Below, piece by piece: positions 1 through 11,000 of a stretch of 64,000 bases of DNA (its first letter is position 1; the number at the start of each line of letters is the position of its first letter). Under the pieces are notes generated by a model that was not told the DNA's origin, made no database searches, and was given only the letters and a program-made list of their open reading frames with translations. The position numbers and the translations under genes were made by a program. This DNA comes from Lumbricus terrestris (Eukaryota > Annelida > Clitellata > Crassiclitellata > Lumbricidae). The stretch is from contig OX457038.1 in assembly GCA_949752735.1 (NCBI GenBank), positions 19,404,512 through 19,468,511 on the forward strand, given 5' to 3'.

Positions 1-448
1 AATTCACGCTCAATCATGCACGAATCAGAGTAGAAAATGGCCAAAACGCAGTCTCGACTTCAGATGACATCCAAATATCAGGAAATTTTCGACCAACTTT
101 AGCCTCAAACACAATAATTTGCCGTAGCAACTCAGAGCCGAATCACCGGCCAACATGGCCGGCGACCATAGAGTGTGTTACCATAATTGTTCTCACAAGA
201 AGGGTATGCTGACTATTTTCTGTATAAAACTCTTGCTTTTTAGTGTCTATCATCATTGGTTGGAAGCTCAAAACTACGTGACCTAGATAAAAAAAAATAT
301 AATGATTCTGCATTTTTCCGGAAATAAACTCCGAAGCATACGGTTTGCAAGGCCAGCTAGGTCAAAACAATATTACTATACCATTTTTTGGTAATTACAA
401 AGTACATCTGGATATAAAAAAATACAAATATATGCGAAACCACCTTAC
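1..448. other. MAPK15 intron 2 (partial)
   Basis: This sequence follows the GTAAGG donor at 448. No exon of the kinase catalytic core and no recognisable repeat was seen in it. Confidence 0.6.
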
Positions 449-1975
449 CCATAAACTCAAATATCAAGTATATGTCCTTGTCATTTTCTGCCTTTATGAC
501 ATTGCGAAGACGTATGATGTTGCTGTGGTCTCCAAATTCTTGGAGAAACATTATCTCACGATATGTTCTCTGCGCATCTGTAGCATTTCGAAAGGCATCG
601 AAAATCTTCTTCACCGCAACCACTTCACCAGATTTACGGTCGATGGCTTTCCAAACAATGCCATATGCCTACATCAGAGAAAATAAGACAATGGAAATTA
701 TGTACTCAAGGACAGCCTGACTTTTCACTCGACAGTTAGATACAACAAAAGAAACTGAACAACAGAAGATCACATTGTTTCATATAGGCCAAACTTAAAT
801 CTCACACAGTGTAGCTATTTACAGCAAACAACAATTCAAAAAGTATTTGCTTAAAAATTTAATAAATTTATAAATGCCATATTGCTCAGTCATATTGAAA
901 TGTAAAGTGGATATGTAAGCAACTTCTCCATCATGGACCTAAGTAGTTTACATAATTCAAGATGATAGCATTGAGTGACTTGATGACCATGACATAGTAA
1001 AAATGCTAATCATAATCCCTGAAGATCTAAAGTGTTACTTAAAAGCTAAACACAAGATTAATGCTTATTCACAAGTGCTGTGTCAAGTCGGAGGGGTTGT
1101 CCAAAGATACAAAATCTCCAATTGCCAGATGACCAAATAGAAAAGGAAAATATTCAATGCATGTTCACAAACATCTTTTTACCAAAGCATAAGAACAATT
1201 GAACATGAAATGGTTAGGGAGATTATGAGGCAAAATTAGCCATACACTCATTCATAATGTTAATTTAAAATGTAGAAGCTTGGAAGCAATTTGGCCATGG
1301 GTACAACCTGAAAGTTGCCTCATCAAATCTAGATTCTTCTTGCCTCACCGTAGTTAGGACAGATACCAACGTAAGATATGTGATTTGGCCAGAACATCTT
1401 TTCATTAAATGAATTGCATAGTCATTTTTATATCACTGACTTTACCCAAAATCACATCTCAACAATGATAAATGGCATCGTCAACAGAGAGGCCACACAT
1501 ATATATACCTTGTTATCTAACAGGCTGTTAAATTAAAACAGTATATAGTAGGCCTATTTTAAGAGGCTATTCAAAAGTACTATCAGCATAACAGATCTTA
1601 GAAAACAGAAAAGTCTTCAAGCAACAGGTCGCCGAGGGAGCAACAAGTTAACGAAGGGCTGATAACTTACACAATACTGCAGAAAATCATACACTTAATT
1701 ATCAACAAAGGAATTAAGAAAAACCACTATACTGGATGTTCAACCAAGGAAGTAAGAAGTAAACAAGTAGTCAGTGCTCTTTTAGGCCGTACACATATAG
1801 TATGACACTATGTCACATAGATTTGCATTGACCAGTAAACAAAAATATAAACACGATACATTTAAATATACGTTTTAAGCTAGGCTTATAAAATCACAAC
1901 GGTACAAACCCCTTTCCCGAGTCTCTTCTTAATTTCATATTTCCTCGTGATATGGCTTTCTACTTCTGTACTCAT
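449..1975 (-). CDS. MAPK15: MAPK15 (ERK7/8-type MAP kinase), 5' part: coding exons 1 and 2
   Basis: Two coding exons are visible, 1910-1975 and 449-668, joined in phase 0. Exon 1 gives 22 residues beginning [20 protein letters not shown] and ends at a GTTTGT donor. Exon 2 starts after a TGTAG acceptor with [20 protein letters not shown], so the glycine-rich loop (GKGAYGIV) is split by the intron. It continues with the ATP-binding lysine (VAVKK), a [10 protein letters not shown] stretch with the helix-C glutamate, [13 protein letters not shown], and [13 protein letters not shown], and ends in phase 1 at GTAAGG. The DAQRT-REI and LQEFGDH blocks are those of the MAPK15/ERK7-8 subfamily. An in-frame TAA sits two codons before the ATG, which fixes the start. 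The rest of the kinase domain (HRD, DFG, TxY) lies beyond the left edge; nothing in 1-448 reads as a further exon. Confidence 0.94.
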
Positions 1976-3589
1976 AATTTATGAGTAAACGATCACGTTT
2001 ATAATCAAACATTAAGAAACCAGTCAACTATCTTTCTTTACATAACTTAAAAGCTTCCCTTGATACGGCGGTAAAACGGCCTCACAAAATATATTACTCC
2101 GCACACAGTGTTGCGGGATGCAGCTGTACATCTAAATTCTGTGATTCGTCGTATCCTAAATGAACATTTAGAACAAGCAGCAATTTATTTTAAAATATTT
2201 GAGATTTAAAATAGGCAAAAGATTTAAAGAAAACCATTACTGCAGAGAACTCTTTGTACACAGATTATGATGACGCCATAGCATCATTTTGTGCGCGAGA
2301 CGTTACCATAGCGATCTACCGGAAATAATAAAAGCAGGTAAGTTAAACCAAAACAAGCAAGTTGGATGATAGGGCTAACTTTTGGTCCAAACCTGATTGA
2401 TGTTAGTTACACGTGACACATGTACCACTTTCAGTACATTGGCAGTTCAAGGCACTACGTATACATGATGCCATTCAGATAATAGATGTTCTGTGCAAAG
2501 CCTATGACAATTATTTATCACACTTTATAATTATTCGTATCGTATCATAATTATAGTAGGCTATAGCCATTGGGCCTTATTAATCTTTATAGCGACTCTT
2601 GAAGAACGAAAACTCGAGGAAAGAAATCCGTTCAAAGAATCTTAATTCTTCTTTAATATATATGTCCAATCCAGTTCTTTTGCTTGGATTCGGGATCTCG
2701 CTAGCGGAACATCCGGTTTGCTCCGATTTTCGCTCGGAAAGAATATGCCGGTTTATTGGAATTTTTAGCCGTGTGATTGCAAATGTCGCGTCTTTTTGAG
2801 TGTATAAAGCGTCCGAGTCTACTTCTGTGATGTTTGTTTGGACTTACGCGTGGAACATTTTGATTTCGACGATTTAACACCATCTACGATATCTCCGCAT
2901 GATGACTGCCATCTGGGTCACGTGGTGTGTAACAACTAAAATCGAACTGTCTGGATCCGAATTTCCACGCGCTTCTCCTTCAAGTCCTCCAGAATGGATT
3001 ATGAAGATTCTAACAACAATTCCGCTAAGTCTTCAATCTTATCGGGCATTATATACTTTGAATGGATAGACTTTGTAGCATCGGCTGGACCTACCAATGA
3101 ACTGGCGATTCTTCGAACACACACCATCGTGAAGCGAGCGTCAGTAGCGCTGATTATAGCTGCTAATAACTGACGGGCCGTTTTGGGCTTATCCTGATCA
3201 ATGGCAGTAATTCAACATCAACTGTCTAGTTTAACATCAACAACGTAACGGACGGATGCAAGCCCATGGCTGCCGCAACTTTATTTAATTATTATTACTA
3301 TAAGCTTTATTATTATTTCTGTGTATTATTTTATATCTCCGACATGTAACTTGGTGCGTTCTGTCACCCTGATCGTCTTACTGTGAAATTAAACGAAGAT
3401 ACTACTTTTTTCTTAAAGTTAATTGTCATCAGCGATCTTTTTTCCTACTCTTTGCATCGATCACCTCTTCATTCGTCAATCGCTCCGTCCAGCTCACCTT
3501 TTCCATTCTCTATATCCACATTTCAAGGGTTTCCAATCTCTTGCTATTTTCTTTCCTGATGGCCAACGTCTCCGACCCACAGTTACCTT
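1976..3589. other. Region upstream of MAPK15, no gene seen
   Basis: This should hold the MAPK15 promoter and 5' UTR (minus strand). Short ORFs at 2599-2883 overlap on both strands, have no recognisable domain and are not supported as genes. Confidence 0.4.
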
Positions 3590-3597
3590 AATTTATG

Positions 3598-4217
3598 GGC
3601 ATACCTGGGAACGGCGGTCCCAAATTATAAAATTCCATAAATCGATAGTGCGGAGTATTGGATGGGCAAAAAGTGTGGGTTTTTCATCCAGCCTCCATTT
3701 CTTAAGCGTTTCTTCACCAATCCAGCTTCTATTTCAGATCTAGAAATGGCTTCATCCAGCTTCTATTTCTCATGCGTTATTTTCGTCCATCCAACTTCTA
3801 TTTCACCTGCAGAACCTTCATCCAGCTCCTATTTCACTTGCGTTTTTCATCAATCCAGCTTCTATTTCACCTGCAGAAGAACCTTCATCCAGCTCCTATT
3901 TCACTTGCGTTTTTTTCATCAATCCAGCCTCCATTTCACCTGTAAAAGGTCTTCATCCAGCTTCTATTTCTCAAGCGTGGTTTCTATGCGCCCATCCTAT
4001 ACACCGCGCTATTACGACGTCGGGTTGATTTATTTCCAAACGGAATGCCGTCAAAACAACGTAAACAATGACGTAAAAAGCCCGAGAAGCTCGTAAGTAA
4101 GTGAATAAGTAAAGAATGAAGAAAATAAGTGAATAAATGCAGCCTTAACTGTAGTTGGCTCTTCCTCTGACGAAAATACATGTTTCAGAATTTGGGACCG
4201 CCGTTCCCAGGTATGCC
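3598..4217. mobile_element. Non-autonomous 8-bp-TSD element with internal minisatellite
   Basis: Perfect 29-bp terminal inverted repeats lie at 3598-3626 and 4189-4217, beginning GGCATACCTGGGAACGGC. They are flanked by an exact 8-bp duplication, AATTTATG, at 3590-3597 and 4218-4225. The 620-bp body contains several irregular copies of a unit reading roughly ATCCAGCTTCTATTTCACC (about 3715-3980). It has no transposase. An 8-bp duplication fits hAT-type (or P/Merlin-like) transposition, but the GGCATACC ends are not diagnostic. ORFs through the minisatellite on the plus strand are repeats of FYF and SSF and are not a gene. Confidence 0.88.
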
Positions 4218-4225
4218 AATTTATG

Positions 4226-5918
4226 CTCCATACCAGTACTTTGACAATTAAGGGTGCTGCAGCACCTCATGGGGTCGCAGCTTTGAGGGGTCCGCTTAAA
4301 AAATGTGGCGACCCTGTTCCCGTTCAGAAAAGTTGTAGTACCCAGCCCCACAGAACAACCAAAAAACATGAAACGTGGGCTAAATTGGCTTTGTGCTATA
4401 TATGGACATCAACTTATTTTGACATCTTTCTTCTAAAAGCACAATTATTACGTCACTAATTTTATTGGACATGATGATAATGCTACTCAGTAGGCATATC
4501 AAATTGTTTTATGAACTCCATTGTAACGGCTTCTCCTTCTATTTTATTTTGTTGTCACTTTGTCGTGGGCAAGTTGCTGCTAAGACAATAGCTCTGTACT
4601 GTTACCACGATATCTTGGATTCGCTTTGTCACGTCATAGCCATGTATAGTATTACGTTGCTAAGACAATGAATGGCTAATTTCGTATTATGACGACCCCT
4701 CTTTGTTCTATAAAATAGGCCTACTATTGTTACGTCATTAGCTTTGTTCATAAACATATTGCCGACCTGCTGGAGCACTTAATTTGTAAGGACGATAGTT
4801 TTGTCACACGGACTTTTGGTCAATATTTTTTATTGTTAGGGCATAAATTTGCCATACAATATAAAACTAAAGTGGTTAGGGATAGGCTGTAATTTCCAAA
4901 AAATGTTGAGTTTTTGCTCATTTTACGATTGTAATTAATAATTAACAAATTTCAATAATAAACTATTGAAATTTGTTTATATTGCATGAGTGGGGCCATA
5001 AAGTATGGGTCCTGTTCAGCCGAACATGTTGAAAATGCCTTAATCCACCCGCTATAATAAATATGTGGTGGAGGGTGTTCAGAAGGACATCAAAATTCCT
5101 CAGGTCACATTGATATATGTATGAGTTTATTATTCTAATAAAAACAACAGGAACGCAGAATTGCAACAAAAAGACATGAAACGTAGGCGCAGGTTCAAAA
5201 TGCTTTCATTTTACATTAGCACAATTGACAGTATACAGCTCAGTACTTATGGTTGAGATTTAAGTGCACGCTTTTGAATAACATTCTTGGAATAAAGTTC
5301 TGAGTCTTTATTGGGAGGGTGAAATTGTGAGCCTTTGTCTAGAGTTACATAAAGGATCTTGCTGGATGATATCCATTCAAATGCCTTATAATTAATTATA
5401 GGTCTATCACTCAGCAAATGTGTCAAGGAAAGTATATGTTTCAGAGGAGACAGTGATCCCAATTAACGTGCTTCTCGATAGACCGACTCTGGAATCGGAT
5501 GAAATACGACGCACTCCTGTTCAGCTCACGCATCATGCTGCACACAACCATGCTAATTTCTAATATAATATAAAATGTAAATCTCCACAGGGCTGTTTTT
5601 AAGGAAGGTGACGAGATACCAGCATAGATATAACATCAATAGGCATAAAGGAGAAGCAGATATCAATTTTGCATACATGTTCAACGAATTTCACATTTTT
5701 AATAATGATTCTTAAACATGTCATGCTAGTTAGCAAAATATTTAGTTGAAATACTAGGGTTTCCCCGCCTTTAGAAACACGACAAAGAAACTTCCATCAT
5801 TTATCCATTAAATATTAACGAATCACTAACTGCGCCTCTCATTCGCATTTTTATGCGACTTTGCACATGTTACAAATGCTTGTAATAATAATAATGACAA
5901 CAATGTTTATGCATGTTT
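4226..5918. other. Intergenic stretch, no gene seen
   Basis: AT-rich sequence between the 8-bp-TSD element and a SINE. Several short ORFs lack codon structure or any recognisable family. Confidence 0.4.
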
Positions 5919-6125
5919 TGGGGCATGGTGGTGTAGTGGGTATGTTCGTCGCCTTGCAACCGGAGGGTTGAAGGTTCGAATCCACTTCACGTTGCCGTGT
6001 AGGGACTTTGGGCAAGTCATTTACTCAAAATTGCTCAGCACTTCGGCATGAAACTCCGATGCAGTGTCCACTCTGTAGTCGGGACTGCCTTTGAGTAGAG
6101 AGCTTGAAGGGGTGCTATAACAAGT
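5919..6125 (+). repeat. tRNA-derived SINE, copy 1
   Basis: The head has pol III promoter boxes: an A box in GGTGGTGTAGTGGGTA near 5927-5942 and a B box GGTTCGAATCC at 5973-5983. The body is about 90% alike by eye to the reverse-oriented copy at 24694-24897. The tail (TGAGTAG ... CTTGAAGGGGTGCTATAA) resembles the 3' end of the LINE fragment at 19652-19900. Confidence 0.85.
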
Positions 6126-6199
6126 TCACATGCAAAACAGACAAATACAAACAAGCACAGTTCACATTTTAATCAGGATTTTTGATTGACGTATAATTA

Positions 6200-6893
6200 C
6201 ACTGGTCAACAAATTTTAACTTTTTTTTTGTTTCCGAAAAATCTTTGACTGTTTTCTATAGAAGTTGACGTGCTGAACACGGTGGTGTTCTCAGAATTTT
6301 TGTATCACGTAAGGTTTTTGAGAAAACGGGCATGCAAGATTTTAACTGAAATGCTTGTTTATTGCATATTACACTGGTGAACAAATTTAAACTTTTTTTG
6401 TTTCTGAAAAACCTTTGACTGTTTTATATAGAAGTTGACGTGCTGAACACGGTGGTGTTCTCAGAATTTTTGTATCACGTAAGGTTTTTGAGAAAACGGG
6501 CATCTAAGATTTTAACTGAAATGCTTGTTTTTTGCATATTATCCACTGGTCAACAAATTTAAACTTTTTTTGTTTCTGAAAAAACTTTGACTGTTTTCTA
6601 TAGAAGTTGACGTGCTGAACACGGTGGTGTTCTCAGAATTGTTGTATCACGTAAGGTTTTTGAGAAAACAGGCATGCAAGATTTTAACTGAAATGCTTGT
6701 TAGCCTTGTTTATTGCATATTATCCACTGGTCAACAAATTTTAACTTTTTTTGTTTCCGAAAAAACTTTGACTGGTTTCTATAGAAGTTGACGTGCTGAA
6801 AACGGTGGTGTTCTCAGAATTTTTGTATCACGTAAGGTTTTTGAGAAAACGGGCATGAAAGATTTTAACTGAAATGCTTGTTTATTGCCTATT
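6200..6893 (+). repeat. Tandem array, four units of about 175 bp
   Basis: Units start with CACTGGT(C/G)AACAAATTT and contain AGAAGTTGACGTGCTGAA, CACGTAAGGTTTTTGAGAAA and ATTTTAACTGAAATGCTTG. They differ by a few substitutions and small insertions (for example an extra TAGCCTTG-like insertion near 6700). Confidence 0.93.
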
Positions 6894-7026
6894 ATTTTCA
6901 ATATACTATAATTTAATTTCATTGGAAAACAAATCTTTATGACAATTCTTCCTCATAATATTATGTGCTGATGATGACTGTATCACTTAGTTTCCTTTCC
7001 TATTCTTGCCCGAGAAACCAGAAACA

Positions 7027-7320
7027 TTAGGGAGACAAACTGATCAGCCCGTCACAGTCATAATCTTTCTGCTCTCGCCAGACCATCGGGACGGCATACA
7101 GCATTGCTTTCGCAGGACCCCCGGAGTCAAACTCTAAGATCTGCTGCAGCACATCTTCCACAGCAAATGAGAGGCACGCATTCCTTGGCTTTCTCTCCAG
7201 TCTTGCAACCAAAGTACAGCTCAAAGCTTTATTGACAAGTTCAGTCACTGCGTGTCTCTGAGGATTACTCATATAGCATAGCCTACTCTCCACAACTGTA
7301 TCAAAATGTGCATGTATCAC
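7027..7320 (-). pseudogene. Transposon-associated ORF fragment with PMVWRE motif
   Basis: A 97-codon open frame lies inside the CACTG-ended element. It ends VPMVWREQKDYDCDGLISLSP. The PMVWRE-x-x-D/N-x-x-x-D pattern recalls a segment I know from multi-copy hypothetical proteins of invertebrate genomes, often written PMVWREPxDHxxDCYFC; here the DCYFC part has decayed to DCDGL. It is probably a remnant carried by the element rather than a host gene. Function unknown. Confidence 0.45.
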
Positions 7321-7608
7321 ATTTCATGCAACACTAGCGAGATATTTCTGCTGCCAACAACCGTCTTAAAATATATTATAATTTAAAGCTTATCTGTATA
7401 TAAACTGGCTAACTTGTTATACATCTTGCATACATGTAGACCAAACTAAATTTTGGAAATACGACATCAAACTACAAACAAACTGATGTCAACTTCCTCA
7501 GTGAGATATACATGTAGGCCTATGCAGAGAAGCGGCTCTAATAGTGCTTAGAACTTTCGGAGGAAGATTCTAACCAGCATTAATGCATATGCAGGCCCAA
7601 GTTTATAT

Positions 7609-7614
7609 TTTATT
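7609..7614 (-). terminator. Candidate NBN polyadenylation signal AATAAA
   Basis: This is the nearest AATAAA that I found downstream of the NBN stop codon on the minus strand. It lies inside the CACTG-ended element, about 390 bp after the stop. It is a candidate only. Confidence 0.25.
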
Positions 7615-8003
7615 ATGCAAGACAAACATATATGTAAACTGTCCTAAGTGCATGCCTGGACATACCTCAGTTACACGAAGCTTATTATAACGTTATATCT
7701 GAAAAATGGAAATAAATAGAAAAATTGAAGATTTCTCAAAAACGGTACGTGCTGGGACAATTTCAAGGTCATTTTCGTGATCAGCAGCAGAAACTGCATA
7801 AGAGACACCTGAAAGTGTTCAGGAAACAAAATCACTGTTGACCAGTGTTACATGTATCATGACAATGTTTTGCTCAACATCTCAGAAACAGTACATTTCA
7901 ATGTATGTACAATCAGAATGAGAGCACATTCAGTGATTCTTTCACAGAGAAACAACTTGTAGAACAGTACTGGTCCGAAAGCAGTGAAAACTTCTTTTCC
8001 ATT

Positions 8004-11000
8004 TCATCGTTTCCGAGATAGAGGTTGCCAACTGGAAAACACAACAGAAGATGTTACAGAAAACTCGTGCTGAAAATGTGAAACTCTAACATAAAAAAAG
8101 CATAATACACCAGATAAAATTTTGTTATTAATTTTATGATTGTCATTACTATTAACGATACCCTTTAAAAGATCAGTATATGGTAACTGGTCTAATGAAC
8201 TTGTCAATGTCAACATATAGTCCGGAGGAATAGTGAAGGGGTGGGCTCCACAAGATGCATTATGTAAAGCAACAAACAATCATCAGCTGCTTTTTGTGGA
8301 AAAGTTTCCAACAATGACCTGTTCCTTGAAGGTTAAGTATGGTACATAAATGCTCCGCGCTCTTTGAACTATTTGTCCGATCTGTTATTCTAATAAATAA
8401 ACTGTCCCCTTGTTTAGTCCAAGTCACGTTATGTCTTTGTCTACACAGTCCATCCAGCATAGTTACAATACATGCGTACTTTCTTGAAGTGTCTTGTTAA
8501 GTATTTACCAGTTGAGGTCCTGTGACAACAATTGAGAATTGCTTTTCTGACTTTCAGCCTACAATGGAAATAAGATATAAATTGCATTTTATAATGCGTA
8601 CATCTAATCTGTTGTAGCATTCAATTCAATTTTATTTTCTGTAGCCAACATATGGACAACTATGACATTGTACTTACAATGTTGTGGTTAACAAGAGAGA
8701 ACCCTGAATGGCAGGGCTGTAATCAAGGGTATACGCGGGTATACGGCGTATACTTACCTCCGGGAAAAAACGGCATCGTATACTCACCGCGAAAAGCCAG
8801 GGTATACGCGGGTATACAGCGTATACTCACCTCACAAAGGGCGTGTGGGTATACACGCGAGAAAGGCAAAGGCTATTTAGGTCTATTTTTCACAAATTCC
8901 GGAGCGAATGACTAAAAAAAGTCATCAGCTTTTTCGGACGGGAAAATTGGGTAAATTTTTGGCCGGATGACTAAAAAAAAGTCATCAGATTTTTTGGATG
9001 GGAAAATGGGGAAATTTTTGCCGGATGACAGCCGCCAGAAATTTTTAGCCCGAAAAAGTAGGTTTTTCTCCCGGTCAGCATATACTCACCCCAAAATTTA
9101 CCAGTACAGCCCTGCTGAATGGGTGGATAATCCCGCTGAATAAGGTCACCTAGGTCATGATGAAAAAATTGCGATAATTATGCATGACAGTTGGCTCACA
9201 TTCAGAGACAGAAATCAAACATAAATCTAGAATTAACTTAGATAACAGAACTTAACTAAATACCCATAGCAGCGAATACTGTAATATTTATTCAATTACA
9301 TTGTTAGATCCGATAAAGATGTAAACAATTTAAAAGTATTATTTCTTTTTGCCATAAAGTATTTTATTCCCTGTGTCATAATTGTGGTCTAAGAAATGTT
9401 AAAAGTGGCGCAACAGCTACTCCTCATATTGATCCGCCAATTGAAAGGCTTCCAACATTTTAAGAAATAAAAGACATATTTTAAATTTTGTTTCTAAGTG
9501 CTGCAAATGTCACGCTCTACTTAAGAGTAGCTTATGTCGATAACTCGTTATTGTATTGTAATACTTTGTATTGCTATAAAGTTGGACTTGCTGTCTTTTC
9601 AGATGTACCTTTTGTAACCATGGCAGTGATATTGTTTTCTGTTCTTACGATATTATAATTGGTATAAATAAACTTTTTTAAATGAAGAAACTGAAATTGT
9701 AGAAATTGGAGTGACATTGCTTCAAGATAAATGAATCAGAATCACCCTCTATGCACTCCCTTGTAGAAGGACAAATAAATAGCCAGCTTCATGAAATTAA
9801 TTTGACCTGCCAGGTCTGCACATGACAGTAATTCATTACCACCCGGGCAACAGGTCACATTGTGGTTCCTGGTCAAAGTTGACGGACTGATTGATAAAGA
9901 AAGAGGCTGTTGAGCTCGTAAAACCAACTATTCTGAACAGATGCCTAATGAATAAGAAACTCTGAGAACCGTGTCGTTTTCACACCCCAGCAGCAACAAA
10001 ACTTCATTAACTGTGTTACGTATAATGAATTGCATGATTTGTAGAATGTATTTAAACAAATTTATTCCAATGAGAAATGTTGAAGCAAGTTACCTCCTGT
10101 TCATTCCGAAACCAATCTTCTCGCTCGGCTGTTGGCAATGACTCATGCACAACCAAATCCTTTCCTCCAATTATGCGAGGCAAACCACCGGAAATCGGAT
10201 TGTGCACCTGAATAAAATGCCATACAGAAAATGCATTATTTGTCTGAGAGATCACTTCAACTTCAATGCAAATCTTAGAAAATCTGCAAATAATTAATGC
10301 AAGAAACTCAATAAATGCTGCATCACAAACCATACACAAATCAAGCAAAAAGCTGACGAATTCCTTGTAAAACTAAACTAGCCGTTGGGAGAACACCACG
10401 GTTTGATTCAATTAGATGCCATTTCAGAGGGTAAGCATCAAACACGAAGTCAATTGAAGTGATGGAGGCAACATTCTTGTCCGTAATCTAATCGCACAAA
10501 GTATAAGCAACCAATATACGAGAAGTTGTTTCATCTGCCAAATCTGTACAATTAATTGCCAAAAGTTCCGCATTGCCAGAAACCTTATCGCTGGTCTTAA
10601 CCAAATTGTTACATCAGGAGAAGTTATATTTATTACTTACTGTCTTAATTGTCCAAGATCTTGAAAGTAAATTCTTTTCCTTTTGGCAGACAAAATATCT
10701 GGTACATTGGACAAATTCCTCAAACTAAATTCTATACTTCCTGTTATGGACTAGTATCATAAATGAAACATGTATTTTAACTTGCAAATACTAAGTACAT
10801 GGTCAGTTAGAGCCATGGTAGAATTTAAAACAAAACAGCTATGAGTGCAGCGTCTATCAGCTTAACCATTGAGTCACCCAGTTTCAAAGTTAAAGGGTCA
10901 TCCTACAGTCTTAAAGCTAAACACAGATTAAGATTTCCAAGACTTTGATCATGGCAAACATTCCAAATCCATGCCACTTGATAAATTTAAAGTTTCAGCT

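Larger units (their letters stand above)
6200..7847. mobile_element. CACTG-ended DNA transposon remnant with four reiterated 5' ends
   Basis: The left end CACTGGTCAACA (6200) is matched by TGTTGACCAGTG (ending 7847), and both are flanked by TTA (6197-6199, 7848-7850). Ends and duplication length suit EnSpm/CACTA-like or Chapaev-like elements. The left 700 bp is four tandem units of about 172-181 bp, starting at 6200, 6372, 6544 and 6725, each beginning with the terminal motif. An internal minus-strand ORF at 7027-7320 carries a conserved-looking VPMVWREQKDYDCDG segment. The element ends only 157 bp beyond the NBN stop codon. Confidence 0.72.

Noticed and set aside
3662..4096. 144-codon ORF with SSFYF repeats
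   Set aside because: It lies entirely inside the minisatellite-bearing foldback element; the periodicity is that of the DNA repeat.
6200..6893. Regular direct repeats resembling a CRISPR array
   Set aside because: The units are contiguous, about 175 bp, with no unique spacers, in an animal genome; they are a tandem array in a transposon.
8004..8279. 91-codon minus-strand ORF taken as a whole
   Set aside because: Only the last 28 nt are coding, as the NBN terminal exon; the rest is intron.
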